Below are positions 9,064-21,588 of a stretch of DNA of 64,000 nucleotides, one piece after another. The notes below the pieces were generated by a model. The model was given only the letters and a program-made list of their open reading frames with translations, was not told where the DNA came from and ran no database searches. Numbering within the stretch: position 1 is the first letter of the stretch; the number at the start of each line of letters is the position of its first letter. The position numbers were made by a program, and so were the translations under genes. This stretch comes from Duganella sp. BuS-21 (GTDB taxonomy: Bacteria; Pseudomonadota; Gammaproteobacteria; Burkholderiales; Burkholderiaceae_D). Where the stretch lies: the NCBI GenBank assembly GCA_041874725.1, contig CP097466.1:3410001-3474000 (forward strand), in the 5' to 3' direction.

Positions 9064-9109
9064 GTCAATTTAAGTTGACAGCTCTGTGTTCGTCAATTAA
9101 AGTTGACGC
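9064..9109 (+). promoter_or_regulatory. Leaderless-type promoter covered by two palindromic operators
   Basis: Two inverted repeats GTCAA-N6-TTGAC at 9064-9079 and 9092-9107, 27 bases apart. TTGACA (9075-9080), a 17-base spacer and TAAAGT (9098-9103) form a sigma-70 promoter. Its expected start point falls on or next to the A of the ATG at 9110, leaving no room for a leader or Shine-Dalgarno sequence. The boxes overlap both the -35 and the -10, as expected for autorepression by the HTH product. Confidence 0.6.
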
Positions 9110-9322
9110 ATGACCGCACTCCATCAACTGACGATTCCTGACGAGCCCGGCGACGCCATGGCGGCGGCGCTGGCTTTGCGCGATCTGGCTGACCAGATCG
9201 AACGCAAGGCCGTCAGGCGGGCGCTGGATGACGGCTGGACCTGGGCCCAGATCGCTGAAGCGCTTGGCGTCAGCAAGCAGGCCGCCCACAAAAAGCATGC
9301 AGCGAATCTGGCGCGCGACTGA
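9110..9322 (+). CDS. Small helix-turn-helix protein, copy 2
   Basis: 70 residues, same as copy 1 except for a final Asp. HTH helices fall at about residues 47-67 (WTWAQIAEALGVSKQAAHKK). It is followed after 13 bases by the Clp-N-domain gene, whose ATG has a GGAG site (9325-9328), so the pair is one transcription unit. HTH genes of this size next to Clp-N-like proteins occur in other bacteria, to my recollection mostly actinobacteria. The role of the pair is not established. Confidence 0.78.
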   Translation: MTALHQLTIPDEPGDAMAAALALRDLADQIERKAVRRALDDGWTWAQIAEALGVSKQAAHKKHAANLARD

Positions 9323-9335
9323 CCGGAGATGAACG

Positions 9336-9857
9336 ATGTTTGCAAAACTTAAGCAGCGCTGGCAAGACACGCGCACCATCATGGCCCTGTCGCTGGACGC
9401 TGAAAAGCGCGCCTTGCAGGAAGGGCAGCAGCATCCAGGCGCTGAACACTACACCTTGGCCGCGCTCGATCTGCCGGACGGCAGCGCGCGCCGCGTATTC
9501 GCGCGCATCGGCGCCGACCCCGAAGCCTATCGCGCCGCGCTCAGCAACCGCCACGCTGCGGCGCTCGGGGCGATCGGGCTGCACGATGTGGCAGCCGGGC
9601 CGGACGATGGTGCCGCAACGCCGCCGGCCAAGTCCACCATGCTGTTCGACGCCCAGCCGTCCGGCCAGGCGCTGATGCAAAGCCTGCCCGAGTTGCAGCG
9701 TCGTTTGCCGGCGCCGTTGTGCGGTGCGCATGTGCTGCTGGCCACCGAGTCGATGGCACACAGCGCCGCCGGTCGCGCCTTTAAGGCCGTCGGTATCGAT
9801 CCGCAGACGCTGGGCAGCGCCGCCGAAGCCGAGCTGCGCGCGGCCATGCCTGCCTGA
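9336..9857 (+). CDS. Clp N-terminal-domain-like protein
   Basis: 173 residues, no signal peptide, no AAA+ module. The helical segment EKRALQEGQQHPGAEHYTLAALDLPDG (about residues 24-50) resembles the start of the Clp R/N repeat, which in ClpA/ClpC binds adaptors and substrates. A second such segment follows at about 113-170 (QSLPELQRRLPAPLCGAHVL...). This is therefore a stand-alone double Clp-N domain protein, a possible adaptor, decoy or substrate-recognition factor for a Clp protease. Partner and function are unknown. Cotranscribed with the HTH gene. Confidence 0.65.
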   Translation: MFAKLKQRWQDTRTIMALSLDAEKRALQEGQQHPGAEHYTLAALDLPDGSARRVFARIGADPEAYRAALSNRHAAALGAIGLHDVAAGPDDGAATPPAKSTMLFDAQPSGQALMQSLPELQRRLPAPLCGAHVLLATESMAHSAAGRAFKAVGIDPQTLGSAAEAELRAAMPA

Positions 9858-9975
9858 TAATAGTCGAGCCAGGCGATACACGTGGTGCCGGAATCCGCTA
9901 CCCCGGATTTCCGGCTTGTCCGGGCGGCAACGGCCGACGTACAGTCGGGTTTTTCAGCCGCCCGGAGAGCACACC

Positions 9976-10116
9976 ATGCGAACAATTTTGACCATCTTGC
10001 AGAGCCACAGCTCGCCGCGCGCCGCTATTCTGTCATCCTTCGGCCTGTGCGGCTTGTATTTCGCTTCCTGGTACATCATCAGCCACTATCTTTCCGCCGG
10101 CTTGGTCGGCTTCTAA
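9976..10116 (+). CDS. 46-residue single-pass membrane protein
   Basis: Small gene with a GGAGAG site seven bases before the ATG at 9976 and the TAA at 10114-10116. After a basic/polar N-terminus (MRTILTILQSHSSPRA) comes one hydrophobic segment, AILSSFGLCGLYFASWYIIS. It ends three bases before the ATG of the TraB/GumN gene, which argues for cotranslation. Nothing about function can be read from it. Confidence 0.55.
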   Translation: MRTILTILQSHSSPRAAILSSFGLCGLYFASWYIISHYLSAGLVGF

Positions 10117-10119
10117 ATC

Positions 10120-11115
10120 ATGCGCATAGGCTTGTTGTCCGCACTGCTACTGACTTTCCATCTGACTTCCGCATACGCTCAAACCGAGGCCACGGAGGCC
10201 GGGGAAGCCGCGCCGGAAACCATCCTGCTGGTGGGCCAGCGTCCCGGTCCGGGCCTGTGGAAGGTCAGCAAGGGCGACCATGTATTGTGGGTGTTCGGCA
10301 CCTACTCGCCGCTGCCGCAGAAAATGGAATGGCGTTCGCAGGAAGTCGAGCGCATCCTGGCGCAGACGCAGGAATACCTGTCGCCGCCGGGCGCCCACGC
10401 CAGTGTCGGCTTCTTCCGTGGCCTGACGCTGCTGCCCAGCCTGATCGGCCTGAAGAAAAATCCCGACGGCGCCAGCTTGCGCGACGTGCTGCCGGCCGAT
10501 GTGTACACGCGCTGGCAACCGCTGAAAGCCAAATACCTCGGCGAAAACGACGACATCGAACGCGAACGCCCGATCTTCGCGGCCGAGGCTCTGTACGAGG
10601 CCGGGCTGAAACAAGCTGGCTTGTCCAAGGGCTACGAAGTGGAAAAGAAACTGTTCTCCATCGCCAAGGAGCGCAAGATCAAGCTAACCGGGACCGCTGT
10701 CAAGCTGGAGATCGACAACGCCAGTAAGATGGTGAAAGACTTCAAGAAGTCGCAGATTGCCGACGCCGCCTGCCTTGACAAGACGCTGTCACGGCTGGAA
10801 AGCGACATCGGCGCCATGCGCGTGCGCGCCAATGCGTGGGCCAAGGGCGACCTGGACGCCATCCGCAAGTTGAGCTATCCCGATCAGGAGCAAGAGTGCG
10901 GGGACGCCATGCGCAATGCCGACTTCGTCAAAAACGCACCGGGCTTCCAGAACGTCAAGGAGCGCATCCGCGAGGCCTGGCTGGCTGCCGCCGAGAAGGC
11001 GCTGGATGCCAACGCCAGCAGCTTCGCCACGCTGCGCCTGACCAATATCCTCGGCCCGGAAAACTATCTGGCGGCGCTGAAGAACAAGGGCTATCAGGTC
11101 GATAGCCCGGAATAA
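10120..11115 (+). CDS. TraB/GumN family protein
   Basis: 331 residues with a signal peptide (MRIGLLSALLLTFHLTSAYA). The mature protein starts with the family's strand and glycine turn (PGLWKVSKGDHVLWVFGTYSPLP), where family members usually read GT-HV/L. The superfamily (Tiki/TraB) includes metal-dependent proteases, but the bacterial GumN-like branch is functionally undefined and several canonical acidic/His ligands are not obvious here. The C-terminal 120 residues are a helical domain with Cys residues (DAACLD, EQECGD) that could form a disulfide in the periplasm. It ends 10 bases before the convergent receiver/TPR gene, without a visible terminator. Confidence 0.75.
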   Translation: MRIGLLSALLLTFHLTSAYAQTEATEAGEAAPETILLVGQRPGPGLWKVSKGDHVLWVFGTYSPLPQKMEWRSQEVERILAQTQEYLSPPGAHASVGFFRGLTLLPSLIGLKKNPDGASLRDVLPADVYTRWQPLKAKYLGENDDIERERPIFAAEALYEAGLKQAGLSKGYEVEKKLFSIAKERKIKLTGTAVKLEIDNASKMVKDFKKSQIADAACLDKTLSRLESDIGAMRVRANAWAKGDLDAIRKLSYPDQEQECGDAMRNADFVKNAPGFQNVKERIREAWLAAAEKALDANASSFATLRLTNILGPENYLAALKNKGYQVDSPE

Positions 11116-11125
11116 AAACCGACGG

Positions 11126-12763
11126 CTATGCCACCGCCGAGATACCGTATTTGCGCTGGGTGTACTGATACTGCGCCATCAGCGCTTCCAGCGCCGGGTG
11201 ATCGGGCTCCAGGCGACGCATGCGTTCGATCAGGAATTGACATTGCTCGGCCAACGGCGCCTCCCAGCCCAGATCGTCCAGCTGCTTGAGCATGGCCGCC
11301 GTCGCCGCCGGCAGCAGCGCCATATTGCCCGGCGCCTTGCGCAGCCCGGCGTTCAAGGTATCGACCGCCGCCCGCAGATCGCCCTGGCCGCGCTGCTCGG
11401 CCGCGTGGGCCAGCAATTCGTCCACCTGGTGCTTGATCTGTTCGCCCATGCCTTCGGCCAGGTCGTGACGGCCGGCTTTTTCAAACACCTGCACCGCGTC
11501 GTCCATCGACACGCCGCTGTCTGTATCGTTCATCAGGTTCAGCATCAGGTCCGACGCCTGCTGGTCGAGCTTGATGTTCAGGCAGCTATGCACCAGGCCG
11601 ATCTTCAGATTGGTGGATAAGCCACGCGTGGCACCGATGGCGTTGACTGCATTGGTCAGCTCGGTCGCGGCGGCGCTGATGTTGCCAGTCATTTCCTGCA
11701 ACAGGCCGGCCGCAATGGCGCGACAGGCATCGACATTGGCGCCGCCGCGCAGCGAGCGCTCCATATCGCGGATCACATTGCTGGCCTGGTTGGCGTCGCC
11801 TTTCCGGACCAGCGTCTTGACCAGCTTGACGTGGTCCTCGGGGTCGCGGAATTCTGAATACTTGGCCTTGGCCACCACCTGCTTGAAAGCCTTTTCGGCC
11901 ACGCTGACGTCGCCCGTCTCATAGGCCACGTCGCCCAGATGCCGCAGCCGGTGTACCATGTGCGGCGAAATGGCGACCGCGTCCTCCAAAATCTTCTTGG
12001 CCGATTCCTGCTGGCCCAGCGCCTCGTGCGTGCGCGCCAGTAGATCGTAGGCCGCCATGTATTTGCCGTTGTGCGCCAGCAGTTCCTGCAGCGTGGCCTG
12101 GGCCTCGACGTATTTTTGCTGGCCGAACTGGCAGCGCGCCAGGCCCAGGTGGGCCCAGGCGATGGGCTTGGTCATCAGGATCATCTGGTAGGCCAGTTCG
12201 GCTTCGGCCAGCTCGCCCAGCTGGGCCAGCAATTCGGCCCGCAGGCGGGCGAACTCGACGGCATAGCGCGGATTTTTTTCTTCGCCGACGACGCACTCGG
12301 CGATGGCTTTGCGCAGGTTGCCCATCTCGATCATCTGGTAGGTGCGCAGGAATACGTCGCGCCGGTCCACCGCCTTGCGGATGCGCTGCAGCAGCGCATC
12401 CACGGTGAAGGGTTTGAGCACGTAGTCGGTCGGGGTCAGCTCGGCCGCCCCGATCACCTTGCTGTAGACGCCTTCGGACGTCAGCATGATGAAAATGGTC
12501 CACGGCACGATCAGCTTGTGGTGGCGCAGGTCTTCCAGCAATTGCTGGCCGTCCTGCCCGCTGTCGCCGGAGCCGTTGCCGAGATCGTATTCGCACAGCA
12601 CCAGGTCGTAGGCTTTCTTGTTGATCTGGCGTATCGCCGTGCCGGCGCTGACGGCGTCGTCGATGTTGGTGATGCCGGCCTGGCTGAGCATATTGCGCAG
12701 GTTGGCGCGCATGCTTTGGTTCGGGTCCACCAGCAGGACGGAGAGGGCGGCGTAATCGGACAT
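11126..12763 (-). CDS. Receiver-TPR protein 1 (pseudo-receiver with Glu at the phosphosite)
   Basis: 545 residues. An N-terminal CheY-like domain (about 7-130) is followed by tetratricopeptide-type helical repeats to residue 480 or so. Aligned on CheY, Asp13 is present. The phosphoacceptor position is Glu58 (VLCEYDLG) where close families have CDYNLG. Thr in MLTSEG and Lys in LKPFT are kept. The domain may therefore sit in a fixed, active-like state. TPRs suggest a protein-interaction scaffold. The ATG overlaps the stop of the upstream paralogue by one base (TGATG), so the two are made together. Confidence 0.85.
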   Translation of the reverse strand: MSDYAALSVLLVDPNQSMRANLRNMLSQAGITNIDDAVSAGTAIRQINKKAYDLVLCEYDLGNGSGDSGQDGQQLLEDLRHHKLIVPWTIFIMLTSEGVYSKVIGAAELTPTDYVLKPFTVDALLQRIRKAVDRRDVFLRTYQMIEMGNLRKAIAECVVGEEKNPRYAVEFARLRAELLAQLGELAEAELAYQMILMTKPIAWAHLGLARCQFGQQKYVEAQATLQELLAHNGKYMAAYDLLARTHEALGQQESAKKILEDAVAISPHMVHRLRHLGDVAYETGDVSVAEKAFKQVVAKAKYSEFRDPEDHVKLVKTLVRKGDANQASNVIRDMERSLRGGANVDACRAIAAGLLQEMTGNISAAATELTNAVNAIGATRGLSTNLKIGLVHSCLNIKLDQQASDLMLNLMNDTDSGVSMDDAVQVFEKAGRHDLAEGMGEQIKHQVDELLAHAAEQRGQGDLRAAVDTLNAGLRKAPGNMALLPAATAAMLKQLDDLGWEAPLAEQCQFLIERMRRLEPDHPALEALMAQYQYTQRKYGISAVA

Positions 12764-14418
12764 CAGGCGCTTTCAGCCGGGGTGGAGGACGCCTGCGCGG
12801 CGGCCTTTTGGCGCGCCGACGCATATTGCGCCAGCAAGCCCGGCAGTAATGAGTGTTGGGGATTGTCTTCGCGCATGCGCCGCATCAGCGCCGTGCAGTG
12901 GGTAGCCAGCCCGGCATCCCAGCCGAGCTCGGTAATCTGGCGCAGCATGGCGGTCGCGCTTACCGACCACAGGCCGGTGTGGGCCGGATGGCGTTGCAGC
13001 GCGTCCTGCAGCGTGCTCACGGCGGCGCGCAGGTCGCCGGTGCGGCTGAAGGCGGCCGCTTCGCGCACGGCCGCGTCCACTGCCTGTTCCTGGCCCAGGG
13101 TGTAGCGCTTGACGATGTCCTGGCGATCGGCCTGCTTGCACAGGTCGATCACCTGTTCCGCATCCACCCCGCTGTTGGGGCTGGCGATCAGCTGGTCGAA
13201 CAGGGCGGCGGCTTGTTCGTCGAGACGGTTGGCCAGGCAGCTGTGCGCCAGCGCCAGTTTGAGATTGCTCGACATGCCGGTGGCCTCGGCCAGCTTGTCC
13301 ATGGCCTTGGCCAGTTCGGTCGCCGCGCCGTCGGCGTCGCCGTTGAGCTGCTTGACCATGGAGGCGGCGTAGCCACGGCAGACGTCGACGCTCGGGCTGG
13401 CGCGCATTGAGCGTTCGAGGTCGCGCACCACGGCGGCGGCGGCCGTCGCATCGCCCTTGTGGACCAGCGCGCGTACCAGGTTGACATGGTCGGCCGGATC
13501 GCGGAACTCCGAATACTTGGCCTTGGCCACCACCTGCTTGTAGGCCTTCTCGGCGGCGGCGACATCGCCGGTGGCCAGCGCCACATCGCCCAGGTTGCGC
13601 AGGCGCCGTACCATGTGCGGCGACAAAGCCACCGCGTCTTCCAGCACTTGCTTGGCCCCGGCGTCCTGATCCAGCTCGCGCAGCACCTGGGCCAGCAGGT
13701 CGTAGGCTGCCATGAATTTGGGGTTGTCCGCCAGCAGCTGGCGCAGCAGGGCTTCGGCGTCGGCCAGGCGGCCTTGCGCGTAGACCGCGCGCGCCTGCCC
13801 CAGCTGGGCCCAGCCCAGCGGCTTGACTGTGAGGATGGCGCCATACGCCTGTTCGGCGTCGGCGTGGCGTTCCAGGCTGGCCAGCAGCTCGGCGCGCAGG
13901 CGGGCGTAGTCGATGGCGTAGCGCGGCTGCGAGGTCTGGTTGCTCAGGCAAACCTCCATTGCGTCGCGCGCGCGGCCTTGGCCGATCAATTGATACACCG
14001 GCAGGAACACGGCGCGGCGTTCCAGCGCGCGGCCGATGCGCTGCGACAGCACGTCGACCGTGAAAGGTTTCAGGATGTAGTCGGTGGGCAGCAGTTCGGC
14101 CGCGCTGACCACCTTGCCGTACACGCCTTCCGAAGTCAGCATCACGAAGATGGCCCATGGGCTGATCACCTTGTGGTGGCGCAGGTCTTCCAGCAGTTGC
14201 TGGCCGTCCTGGCCGGCGCCGTCGCCATCGCCGCCGAGGTCATATTCGCAGAGGATGACGTCGTAGGAGCGGACGCTCAGGGCGCGGATGGCCGTGGCGG
14301 CGCTGACCGCGTGATCGACCTTGCTGATATTTACCTGGGTCAGCATGTTGTGCACGCTGGCGCGCATGCTCTGATTGGGGTCGACAATCAGAACCGACAG
14401 GTTGCTATAGTCGTGCAT
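12763..14418 (-). CDS. Receiver-TPR protein 2 (paralogue of the downstream gene)
   Basis: 551 residues with the same architecture as the next gene. The receiver domain (about 7-130) again has Glu58 in LCEYDLG in place of the phosphoacceptor Asp. The switch Thr (MLTSEG) and Lys (LKPFT) remain. TPR-like helices follow to about 480, including a strongly shared block ([10 protein letters not shown] near residue 300). The pair arose by tandem duplication. No histidine kinase is next to it. The Glu is shared by both copies, so the change predates the duplication. Confidence 0.85.
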   Translation of the reverse strand: MHDYSNLSVLIVDPNQSMRASVHNMLTQVNISKVDHAVSAATAIRALSVRSYDVILCEYDLGGDGDGAGQDGQQLLEDLRHHKVISPWAIFVMLTSEGVYGKVVSAAELLPTDYILKPFTVDVLSQRIGRALERRAVFLPVYQLIGQGRARDAMEVCLSNQTSQPRYAIDYARLRAELLASLERHADAEQAYGAILTVKPLGWAQLGQARAVYAQGRLADAEALLRQLLADNPKFMAAYDLLAQVLRELDQDAGAKQVLEDAVALSPHMVRRLRNLGDVALATGDVAAAEKAYKQVVAKAKYSEFRDPADHVNLVRALVHKGDATAAAAVVRDLERSMRASPSVDVCRGYAASMVKQLNGDADGAATELAKAMDKLAEATGMSSNLKLALAHSCLANRLDEQAAALFDQLIASPNSGVDAEQVIDLCKQADRQDIVKRYTLGQEQAVDAAVREAAAFSRTGDLRAAVSTLQDALQRHPAHTGLWSVSATAMLRQITELGWDAGLATHCTALMRRMREDNPQHSLLPGLLAQYASARQKAAAQASSTPAESA

Positions 14419-14620
14419 TGCTTGCTCTCGTGGGGGATGCTACTTTCAGGAGAGCATACTCCAAGGCAAGCTGTAACGGCAGGAAACCGCCGCCCGCCCC
14501 GGCCGTAGCGCGGTTTTTTTGGCGTTTTGGTCCCGAAATGTTGCACCGGAGGCACGTTTTACTGCGTCGCGACGATGAGATTCCCCGGGCGGCGGGTGGC
14601 GAGGGAGGGGTTGAAAAGGG

Positions 14621-14626
14621 TATAAT
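14621..14626 (+). promoter_or_regulatory. Putative purL -10 box
   Basis: Perfect TATAAT 89 bases before the purL ATG, in an otherwise GC-rich 296-base gap. No good -35 is seen and no riboswitch-like structure was recognised in the leader. Confidence 0.45.
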
Positions 14627-14714
14627 GCGCGCAAAGGAAAATTCAGCAAGACAAGTATCTAGTGCCCCATCTCCCTTTAAACCGCAGCCTAGCTGCCTCA
14701 ACTACCTTCCCACC

Positions 14715-18764
<4,050 letters not shown>

Positions 18765-19442
18765 TTAAATAGGGAATGAAACGGCGAGGTGTTTATTCGC
18801 TTCACGGAAACTGAGCGGCGCAAGCCGCTCTTTTTCTTTGCGGGTGAATAAGCGCACGGCGTCCGGCGCGTGGCGGGCATAATCCCGCAATGCCCAGCCG
18901 ATGGCTTTTTGAATAAAGAACTCTTTCTCGTGTGCCAAAGTCAGCGCATATTCAAATAGACGTTGTTCATCCGTTTTATTCCGCCAGCCTAATTGATGCA
19001 ATAAGGCGATACGCCGGACCCACATATTATTTTCGCGCAGTGCGGCGTCCATATACTCATGACCATGGCATAAAACCTTGCCTATGATTCCCGCCAAGGC
19101 ATCCACCGTATCCCACCAGGACTTGTCTTGCACCAGTTCCAATAACGCTGGAATATCGCCGCTATTCAATTCTTTCCAGTGCATGGTCATTAGGTCGAGC
19201 GCGACGTATTGATATTCGCGCTCAGGTAATTCCCATAGCGCGCGGGCGTGGCCGAGCAGGGCATCGGCGCCGGCGCCCTTGAGCGGCCGCAGCACGTCCT
19301 TGCAGGCGGAGCGGCGCTGCGGCGTGCCGACACCGAGGAACGCGAACTGATCGCGCATGTAGGCGCGCATGGCGGGTGCTCGGCCGCTGTCCGCCACCGG
19401 TGCGAGGGCGGCGCTTATTTGGCTCAGGAGGTCAGGTTTCAT
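18765..19442 (-). CDS. AlkD-type DNA alkylation repair protein
   Basis: About 225 residues of HEAT-like helices. AlkD-family glycosylases excise 3- and 7-alkylpurines without base flipping. Typical positions are seen: DKSWWDTVDALA (Trp and Asp of the active cleft), MWVRRIALL (Arg) and KEFFIQKAIGWALRDYAR. ATG 19442 (MKPDLLSQ) was preferred over a TTG at 19463 although neither has a good ribosome-binding site. The 3' two-thirds (18765-19250) is visibly AT-richer than the flanking purL, which may mean later acquisition. Confidence 0.87.
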   Translation of the reverse strand: MKPDLLSQISAALAPVADSGRAPAMRAYMRDQFAFLGVGTPQRRSACKDVLRPLKGAGADALLGHARALWELPEREYQYVALDLMTMHWKELNSGDIPALLELVQDKSWWDTVDALAGIIGKVLCHGHEYMDAALRENNMWVRRIALLHQLGWRNKTDEQRLFEYALTLAHEKEFFIQKAIGWALRDYARHAPDAVRLFTRKEKERLAPLSFREANKHLAVSFPI

Positions 19443-19489
19443 GCCAGTTCTTGGCTCAAACAAGCCAGTGTTGAGTTTGTGGAGGACGT

Positions 19490-19514
19490 AAAAAAAGCGC
19501 CTGCAAGCAGGCGC
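19490..19514 (-). terminator. Intrinsic terminator of the first parvulin gene
   Basis: Perfect hairpin GCGCCTGC/GCAGGCGC at 19497-19514. On the minus strand it is followed by a run of seven T's. Confidence 0.9.
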
Positions 19515-19535
19515 TTCCTGTAGACCAGGTCCAGA

Positions 19536-20315
19536 TTACTGGATCTTGGCTTTCTTGGTCAGCTCTTCGCGGTAGGCCACGATCTTGCGCTGTTGAATAC
19601 CTTCGGCCACTTGGGCTTTGACTTCTTCAAACGATGGGAACTTGGTGGGACGCGATTCTTCCAGTTTGATCACGTGGAAGCCGAATTCCGATTTCACCGG
19701 GGTCTGGGTGATTTCGCCGTTTTTCAGCGCGATCATCGCGTCCGAGAATGGCTTCACCAGTTTAGCCGGGGTCATCCAGCCCAGATCGCCGCCATTGGCG
19801 CCCGAACCTGGATCTTTCGATACCTTGGCCAGGTCTTCGAATTTACCGCCGGCTTTCAGCTTGGCGATAATATCCTTGGCTTCCTGTTCGGTTGGCACCA
19901 GAATATGACGCGAGTGATATTCGGTTGGGCCGACAGCCGATTTATACTTGTCGTATTCAGCTTGAATCTCGGCGTCTTTCACCGGATTCTTTTTCACATA
20001 ATCAGCCAGCATGGCGTTGATAATAATGCTTTGACGGGCATTTTCAATCGCTGCATTGACGTCGGCCTTTTTGCCGTAGCCTTGTTTATCTGCTTCTTGC
20101 AGCATGACTTCACGGCCGATCAGTTCTTTTTTAACGGCTTCACGCAGTTGCGGCGAATCCGGTTGCTGGCCCTGGGCCACAACTTGTTTGACCATTTGAT
20201 CAACCTTGGCGGCTGGAATTGCCTTGCCATTGACGGTCGCAGCGTTCTGCGCGAAAGCTGGTGCTGCCGCGACGGCGATCAGGGCTAACATCAGGCGGGC
20301 TGGCTTCAACATCAT
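19536..20315 (-). CDS. Par27-like peptidylprolyl isomerase/chaperone, paralogue 1
   Basis: 259 residues: signal peptide (LMLALIAVAAAPAFA), a helical N-terminal chaperone part (about 25-130) with VNAAIENARQSIIINAML, a parvulin domain (about 132-225; YHSRHILVPTEQEAKDIIAKL ... GGDLGWMTPAKLVKPF ... EFGFHVIKL) and a short helical tail. The family prototype is Bordetella pertussis Par27, a periplasmic PPIase and chaperone helping outer-membrane proteins. It sits 104 bases downstream of its paralogue and has its own terminator. Codon use is somewhat AT-richer than the paralogue. Confidence 0.9.
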   Translation of the reverse strand: MMLKPARLMLALIAVAAAPAFAQNAATVNGKAIPAAKVDQMVKQVVAQGQQPDSPQLREAVKKELIGREVMLQEADKQGYGKKADVNAAIENARQSIIINAMLADYVKKNPVKDAEIQAEYDKYKSAVGPTEYHSRHILVPTEQEAKDIIAKLKAGGKFEDLAKVSKDPGSGANGGDLGWMTPAKLVKPFSDAMIALKNGEITQTPVKSEFGFHVIKLEESRPTKFPSFEEVKAQVAEGIQQRKIVAYREELTKKAKIQ

Positions 20316-20382
20316 TATTCAAATCCTTTAAAAATTACACTCTGAATGACACGCTAAGGGTGCATGATACCAACGCTGAATT

Positions 20383-20408
20383 AAAAACGGCGCCCCGCAG
20401 GGCGCCGC
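20383..20408 (-). terminator. Intrinsic terminator of the second parvulin gene
   Basis: Inverted repeat GGCGCC-N6-GGCGCC (20389-20406) with five T's following on the minus strand. Confidence 0.85.
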
Positions 20409-20419
20409 CTTTCATAACA

Positions 20420-21196
20420 TTACTGCACTTTTGCTTTCTTTACCAGTTCTTCCTGATAAGCCTGCAATTTCTTCTGGGTCAGCGCTTCAGCCACTTGCGG
20501 CTTTACTTCTTCCAGGGTCGGCAGTTTTGCCTGACGCACATCGTCGACCTTGATCACGTGGAAACCGTTAGGGGTTTGCACTGGCTTCTCGGTCACTTGG
20601 CCTTTGCCCAGAGCGACGAACGCTTGTGCGAAGACTGGTGGGAAAGACGAAGGCGAGGCCCAGTCCAGGTCGCCGCCGTTGGCTGCCGAGCCGGTGTCTT
20701 TCGACTGCTTGGCCAGATCTTCAAACTTGGCGCCGCCCTTGATTTTGGCGATCACGTCGTTGGCTTCAGCTTCGCTGCCCAGCAGGATGTGACGAACGTG
20801 GTATTCCTTGTCGCCGGCTTGCGCCACGAAGCGGTCGTATTCACCCTTGATGTCGGCGTCCGATACCGGGTTCTTCTTCACGTAGTCCGCCACCAGGGCG
20901 TTGACGATGATGGCCTGGCGGGCGTTTTCCAGCGCGGCTTTCACGTCGGCATTCTTGCCAAAACCTTGTTTTTCAGCTTCCTGCATCATGACTTCACGGC
21001 CGATCAGGTCTTTCTTGATCAGGTCGCGCAGCTGAGGCGAATCAGGCTGCTGGCCCTGTGCCACGACTTGCTTGACGACCGCGTCTACGCGCGAAGTCGG
21101 AATAGCCTTGCCATTTACCACGGCAACGTTTTGTGCGAATGCTGGTACAGCGATAACGAGGAGTGCAATCAGCAACTGGGCTGGCTTGAAAGTCAT
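20420..21196 (-). CDS. Par27-like peptidylprolyl isomerase/chaperone, paralogue 2
   Basis: 258 residues: signal peptide (LLIALLVIAVPAFA), N-terminal helices, and a parvulin core at about 130-225 with YHVRHILLGSEAEANDVIAKI, GGDLDWASPSSFPPVF and PNGFHVIKVDD. It is a tandem paralogue of the next gene, with the same layout throughout. The bolA-yciB-msrB-selO run lies directly upstream with a 110-base gap. Duplicated copies may differ in client range; sequence does not show how. Confidence 0.9.
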   Translation of the reverse strand: MTFKPAQLLIALLVIAVPAFAQNVAVVNGKAIPTSRVDAVVKQVVAQGQQPDSPQLRDLIKKDLIGREVMMQEAEKQGFGKNADVKAALENARQAIIVNALVADYVKKNPVSDADIKGEYDRFVAQAGDKEYHVRHILLGSEAEANDVIAKIKGGAKFEDLAKQSKDTGSAANGGDLDWASPSSFPPVFAQAFVALGKGQVTEKPVQTPNGFHVIKVDDVRQAKLPTLEEVKPQVAEALTQKKLQAYQEELVKKAKVQ

Positions 21197-21306
21197 TATT
21201 AATTCCTGTAAGGGGAAAGTTTTAGCGAATTAGCTTGGACGGCTAGATGTTGTCTTCAATTATTTTAAATGCCGATAGAGACCACGCTTGCATCGGAGCT
21301 CGAAGG

Positions 21307-21588
21307 TCAGACCTCGGAGGGCGCCAATGCAGTAATGGCCAGTGCATGAATTTCTTTATGCATCATATCGTGCACGGAATCATACACGAGTCGATGTCTT
21401 GTGACGAGTTTCAGGCCCTCGAATTGTAACGAAACAATGCGGAGGTTGTAGTGCCCGCCGCCGGAGGCCGCACCGGCGTGGCCGGCGTGCGCGGCGGAGT
21501 CGTCGTCCAGCGCCAGTTCCACCGGATCGAGCTTGGCGATCAGGGCGGCGCGCATGCGCTCCATGCGGGTATCTTGAATCTGGCTCAT
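21307..21588 (-). CDS. bolA: BolA family protein
   Basis: 93 residues. BolA proteins work with monothiol glutaredoxins in Fe-S cluster handling. The segment HNLRI...-type is here YNLRIVSLQFEGLKLVTRHRLVYDSVHDMM, ending with the family's KEIHALAITALAPSE, including the conserved HRLVY. An insertion of Ala/Gly/His residues (about 29-46) precedes it. The ATG overlaps the yciB stop by four bases, so the two are cotranslated. A DNA-binding role, as proposed for E. coli BolA, is possible. Confidence 0.9.
   Translation of the reverse strand: MSQIQDTRMERMRAALIAKLDPVELALDDDSAAHAGHAGAASGGGHYNLRIVSLQFEGLKLVTRHRLVYDSVHDMMHKEIHALAITALAPSEV

Larger units (their letters stand above)
9063..9371 (+). repeat. 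309-bp direct repeat, right copy
   Basis: Second copy of the segment at 8516-8824. It carries the intact HTH gene and runs into the complete Clp-N gene, so this is presumably the ancestral copy. Confidence 0.9.

Noticed and set aside
14419..14714. Leader of purL considered for a purine riboswitch
   Set aside because: No conserved purine-aptamer core or terminator hairpin is seen; only a -10 box.
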